Source: Haladaptatus sp. DYF46 (GTDB taxonomy: Archaea; Halobacteriota; Halobacteria; Halobacteriales; Haladaptataceae). Taken from it: a DNA stretch of 64,000 bases. Positions 61,734 to 64,000 of this stretch are shown piece by piece (within the stretch, counting starts at the first letter, position 1; every line of letters starts with the position of its first letter). The translations under genes and the position numbers were made by a program. The notes beneath the pieces were generated by a model. That model was not told where the DNA came from, searched no databases, and saw only the letters and a list, made by a program, of their open reading frames with translations. The stretch lies in contig NZ_JAJFAY010000002.1 of the NCBI RefSeq assembly GCF_021083305.1, forward strand, positions 868,001-932,000, given 5' to 3'.

Positions 61734-61782
61734 GGTGCTCGGCGGTTAACTCATTCGAATACGCCGGGACTGGGATTTGAAC
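61734..61782. repeat. Partial duplicate of the tRNA-Ser 3' end (direct-repeat copy 1)
   Basis: 49 bases similar to 61895-61943 (about six mismatches), with the last 22 bases (61761-61782) identical to tRNA-Ser acceptor and T-arm sequence. It lies 161 bases from its partner. Like the tRNA-His copy, it suggests past integration of an element at the tRNA, although no integrase gene is here. Confidence 0.65.
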
Positions 61783-61894
61783 TCGCCGAGACGGTCCGGG
61801 CGTGCGGCCTTCGGCCGTTCCGGGCATGCGACTCGTCTGCTCAAATCCAGTATGACGTTTTCTCGTTCGCGGCTTCGATGAACACCGCGGAGCG

Positions 61895-61943
61895 GGTGCT
61901 CATCGGGTAGCTCACTCGAAAACGCCGGGACTGGGATTTGAAC
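61895..61943. repeat. Direct-repeat copy 2 overlapping tRNA-Ser 3' end
   Basis: Partner of 61734-61782. The second half lies inside the tRNA-Ser gene, so this copy keeps the functional tRNA. The stretch between the copies (61783-61894) carries a hairpin-like GC-rich segment and a partial inverted T-arm copy (GCTCAAATCCAGT at 61839-61851). Confidence 0.65.
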
Positions 61944-62004
61944 CCAGAATCCCATACGGGAACACGCTTTCCAGGCGTGCGCTTTGCCATTCGGCCATCC
62001 CGGC
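61923..62004 (-). tRNA. tRNA-Ser (GGA anticodon)
   Basis: Minus-strand tRNA of about 82 bases with an acceptor stem GCCGGGA/TCCCGGC, a D arm, the anticodon stem CACGC/GCGTG with loop CTGGAAA (anticodon GGA), a class II long variable arm, and the T arm CTGGGTTCAAATCCCAG. The discriminator base is G; no CCA is encoded. A T run follows. Confidence 0.95.
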
Positions 62005-62028
62005 CTATCACTTCGTTACCCCGTGTCG

Positions 62029-62038
62029 GTTTTAAACC
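62029..62038 (-). promoter_or_regulatory. TATA box for tRNA-Ser
   Basis: GGTTTAAAACC on the minus strand lies about 29 bases upstream of the tRNA 5' end (62004). Confidence 0.55.
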
Positions 62039-62046
62039 CTTCTTTT

Positions 62047-62235
62047 CTAATCGAGTACCCCGTCGGCGACGTAGCTGAGAATCGGCGCGCCGATCGCCAC
62101 GATGAGCGTCGCCCCTGCCTTCACCGCTACCGAATAGCGGTAGTCGGTCAGCAGTTCGTAGCCTTGCAGGAGGACGAGAAACGAGAGGACGCCGACGACG
62201 CCCCACAGGAGACTGGCCTTGACGCGGGGGTCCAC
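62047..62235 (-). CDS. Small haloarchaeal membrane protein
   Basis: A 62-residue protein with two predicted membrane helices (LLWGVVGVLSFLVLLQGYEL and GATLIVAIGAPILSYVA). It begins MDPRVKASLL. No domain is recognised, but the gene follows ridA and ilvA on the same strand, with two bases between it and ridA, so it belongs to that operon. Confidence 0.7.
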   Translation of the reverse strand: MDPRVKASLLWGVVGVLSFLVLLQGYELLTDYRYSVAVKAGATLIVAIGAPILSYVADGVLD

Positions 62236-62237
62236 GG

Positions 62238-62618
62238 TTATTCGGTGCTGGCGATGGCCTCGATTTCGACGCCGACGCCCTTCGGCAGGTTGGCGACTTC
62301 GACGGCGCTTCGGGCCGGTGGGTTGTCCTGGAAGTACTCCTGATACGACTCGTTCATCTCGTCGAAATCCTCGATGTCGTCCATGAACACCGTCACCTTC
62401 AATACGTCCTGCATGGTCAGGCCCTCCTCTTCGAGGATGCCCTTGACGTTCTCCAGACTCTGGCGGGTTTGGACCGCGATTTCCTCGTCGTCGAGGAGAT
62501 CGCCGTCGGGCGTCATCGGTATCTGTCCGGCGGTGAACAGGATGTCGCCGTTGGTGGTCGCCTGACTGTACGCACCGACCGCCTCCGGTGCATCCTGCGT
62601 GCTGATGGTTCGCTTCAT
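62238..62618 (-). CDS. ridA: RidA-family enamine/imine deaminase
   Basis: A 126-residue YjgF/YER057c/UK114 protein. RidA hydrolyses reactive enamines and imines (2-aminoacrylate, 2-aminocrotonate) released by PLP enzymes such as threonine dehydratase. Motifs: EAVGAYSQATTNGDILFTAG, ENVKGILEEEGLTMQDVLKV and NPPARSAVEVANLPKGVGVE (with the key arginine in PARSAVE). It lies 69 bases downstream of ilvA on the same strand, so the supplier of the toxic intermediate and the detoxifier are in one unit. Confidence 0.92.
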   Translation of the reverse strand: MKRTISTQDAPEAVGAYSQATTNGDILFTAGQIPMTPDGDLLDDEEIAVQTRQSLENVKGILEEEGLTMQDVLKVTVFMDDIEDFDEMNESYQEYFQDNPPARSAVEVANLPKGVGVEIEAIASTE

Positions 62619-62687
62619 GCAGGTGACTTCGGTTCCCAGAACTTAAACCTACGTCAACAGGCGACGAAAAATCAAACGAACAGCAGG

Positions 62688-63899
62688 TTAGACGAGGACT
62701 TCCACGTCGAATCCGTTGTCGCGGAGCGAGTCGAGAAGCGCCTCCACGTGTGCCGGTCCGCGGGTTTCGAGGTCGAGTTCGACCTCCGTCGCGTTCATCC
62801 CGATGTCGCGAGAGGTGCGGTCGTGCTGGATCGCATAGATGTTCGCCTGCGCGTCGGCGATGACGTCGAGGAGCGTTCGGAGCGACCCCGGACGGTCCTT
62901 GAGGACGGTCTTGAGTTTCACGTACCGACCGGTTTCGACCAGTCCGCGCACGATGACCGTCGTGAGGAGGTTCATGTCGATGTTGCCGCCGCTCAGGACC
63001 GGGACGACTACCTCGTCATCCGCGTACTCGAACTTCCCTTCGAGAAGGGCGGCGAGCGGGACCGCGCCAGCGCCCTCCACGAGCGTCTTCCCCCGTTCGA
63101 GCAGGTAGGCGAGCGCCACCGCGATTTCCGAATCCGAGACGGTGACGACCTCGTCCACGCGCGTGTCTATCACGTCGAAGGTCCGCTGACCCACACAGCG
63201 CGTGGCGATGCCGTCCGCGATGGTGTCCACGCTGTCGAGGGTCTGTACCGACCCTTTCTGGAGCGAGTCGGCGACGCTGGACGCGCCTTTCGCTTGCACG
63301 CCGATGACTCGTGCGTCCGGATTTCGTCCCTTGATCGCGGTCGCGATGCCGCTGATGAGGCCGCCCCCGCCGATGGGGACGACGACGGTGTCCACCTCGG
63401 GCAGGTCGTCCATGATCTCCAGTCCGATGGTTCCCTGCCCGGCCATAACCCGCTCGTCGTCGAAGGCGTGGACGTAGGTTCGTCCCTCAGTCTCCTCGAT
63501 TTCGTGGGCGTGCCCCGCGGCCTCGTCGTAATCCTCGCCGTACAGCACCGCCTCCGCGCCGTAGTTCTCCGTCGCACGGACCTTCGAAATCGGAGCGTGT
63601 TTCGGCATGACGATCTTCGAATCGACCCCGCTTCGCGTCGCCGCGAGCGCGACGCCCTGTGCGTGGTTTCCCGCGCTGGCCGTGACGACGCCGGCATCCT
63701 TTTCGGCCTCCGAAAGCGTCATGATGCGGTTGGTCGCGCCGCGAATCTTGAACGACCCCGTTCGCTGGAACGTCTCCAGTTTCAAGTGTACCTCCGCCCC
63801 CGTCATCCGAGTAAACGTGTGAGAATAATCGAGCGGCGTGTGCCGGGCCGTCTCGGCCACCCGGTCCCGGGCCGCCAGCACGTCTTCGAGCTCTAGCAT
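62688..63899 (-). CDS. ilvA: Threonine ammonia-lyase (threonine dehydratase)
   Basis: Deaminates threonine to 2-oxobutyrate, the first step of isoleucine synthesis. The 403-residue PLP enzyme has the PLP lysine K51 in TGSFKIRGA, ASAGNHAQGVALAA, PIGGGGLISGIATAI and SGGNIDMNLL. One C-terminal ACT domain (about 325-403; IADAQANIYAIQHDRTSRDI) allows allosteric control. The start MLELEDVLAARDRVAETA at 63899 is normal. It is followed by ridA and a small membrane protein gene, probably one operon. Members with only one ACT domain are common in archaea; serine deaminase activity is also possible. Confidence 0.93.
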   Translation of the reverse strand: MLELEDVLAARDRVAETARHTPLDYSHTFTRMTGAEVHLKLETFQRTGSFKIRGATNRIMTLSEAEKDAGVVTASAGNHAQGVALAATRSGVDSKIVMPKHAPISKVRATENYGAEAVLYGEDYDEAAGHAHEIEETEGRTYVHAFDDERVMAGQGTIGLEIMDDLPEVDTVVVPIGGGGLISGIATAIKGRNPDARVIGVQAKGASSVADSLQKGSVQTLDSVDTIADGIATRCVGQRTFDVIDTRVDEVVTVSDSEIAVALAYLLERGKTLVEGAGAVPLAALLEGKFEYADDEVVVPVLSGGNIDMNLLTTVIVRGLVETGRYVKLKTVLKDRPGSLRTLLDVIADAQANIYAIQHDRTSRDIGMNATEVELDLETRGPAHVEALLDSLRDNGFDVEVLV

Positions 63900-63920
63900 G
63901 GTTGTCGGTAGTTTTTGCGA

Positions 63921-63930
63921 CGCTTTATCG
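63921..63930 (-). promoter_or_regulatory. TATA box for ilvA, probably leaderless
   Basis: CGATAAAGCG on the minus strand is centred about 26 bases upstream of the ilvA ATG (63899), so the transcript would begin at or next to the start codon. The remaining 70 bases to the window edge contain no recognised feature. Confidence 0.4.
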
Positions 63931-64000
63931 TTTGGGAACCAGCGCGGCGGATTCAGTGTCGGTTAGTGGATGAAAGTCTGTTTTGAGTGAACGTCTGGCA

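Noticed and set aside
61579-61827. N-terminal extension of the CAP-domain protein (to 61827)
   Set aside because: The extension overlaps the tRNA-Ser 3' duplicate and is not protein-like; the signal anchor begins at MRSLLPVAL.

Overview
The window comes from the chromosome of a halophilic archaeon (class Halobacteria). The proteins are strongly acidic, TATA-type promoters sit close to start codons, secreted proteins carry twin-arginine (Tat) signals, and haloarchaeal families recur: TiaS, a HalOD1 domain, DUF7344-like HTH proteins, a TrmB-like regulator, a thermosome and an archaeal alanine dehydrogenase. A TreT-like trehalose synthase fits genera such as Haladaptatus, but I cannot fix the genus from sequence alone. 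Most of the window is core chromosome with short gene gaps. Many long open frames lie antisense to real genes because of codon bias, and these are left out.

Layout. 1-5.2 kb: end of an unidentified gene, threonine synthase, a 0.54 kb nested inverted-repeat element, a small unknown gene, tiaS, a COG1395-type regulator and a glutaredoxin. 5.3-10 kb: purine permease, a PRTase-type regulator, and thrS with a long repeat-bearing upstream region. 10-18.5 kb: a deacetylase, hisI, a coiled-coil protein, a phosphoglucosamine mutase, an MFS transporter, an ArsR-like Zn-ribbon protein, TreT and an amphi-Trp protein. 18.5-26.3 kb: an accessory-looking stretch with tRNA-His and a duplicated 3' end, a CHRD protein, a 21-bp triple repeat, a RecA-like protein without the Walker A lysine, a beta-helix protein, a low-GC gap and a PQQ-propeller/PKD protein. 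26.4-32 kb: aspartate kinase, a histidine kinase, hemL and a NUDIX protein. 32-34.7 kb: a 5'-truncated Lrp relic, an HTH protein, a TrmB-like regulator and a HalOD1 protein. 34.7-46.8 kb: hemC-hemD, a RecJ-like DHH nuclease, an MBL hydrolase, a NifU-type protein, a sulfatase-fold enzyme with a flippase-like protein, panE, pheA, hsp20 and a peroxiredoxin. 46.8-52.5 kb: two different leucyl-tRNA synthetases back to back. 52.6-58 kb: a frameshifted membrane gene, a repeat-built Tat lipoprotein, alanine dehydrogenase and a Tat secreted protein. 58-64 kb: thermosome, an HTH-membrane protein, a CAP-domain protein, tRNA-Ser with a duplicated 3' end, and the ilvA-ridA pair.

Functional links. Tetrapyrrole synthesis is represented by hemL and by hemC-hemD (ATGA overlap). 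Amino-acid metabolism includes threonine synthase, aspartate kinase, hisI, pheA, ilvA and ridA; RidA removes the reactive enamines that IlvA releases. Protein quality control and stress functions include the thermosome, Hsp20, a peroxiredoxin and trehalose synthesis. The least ordinary items are the chimeric LeuRS next to an archaeal LeuRS, two tRNA genes with similarly built duplicated 3' ends, the nested inverted-repeat element, the thrS upstream repeats, the 21-bp triple repeat between divergent genes, and two broken genes. I did not find a clearly new multi-gene system.
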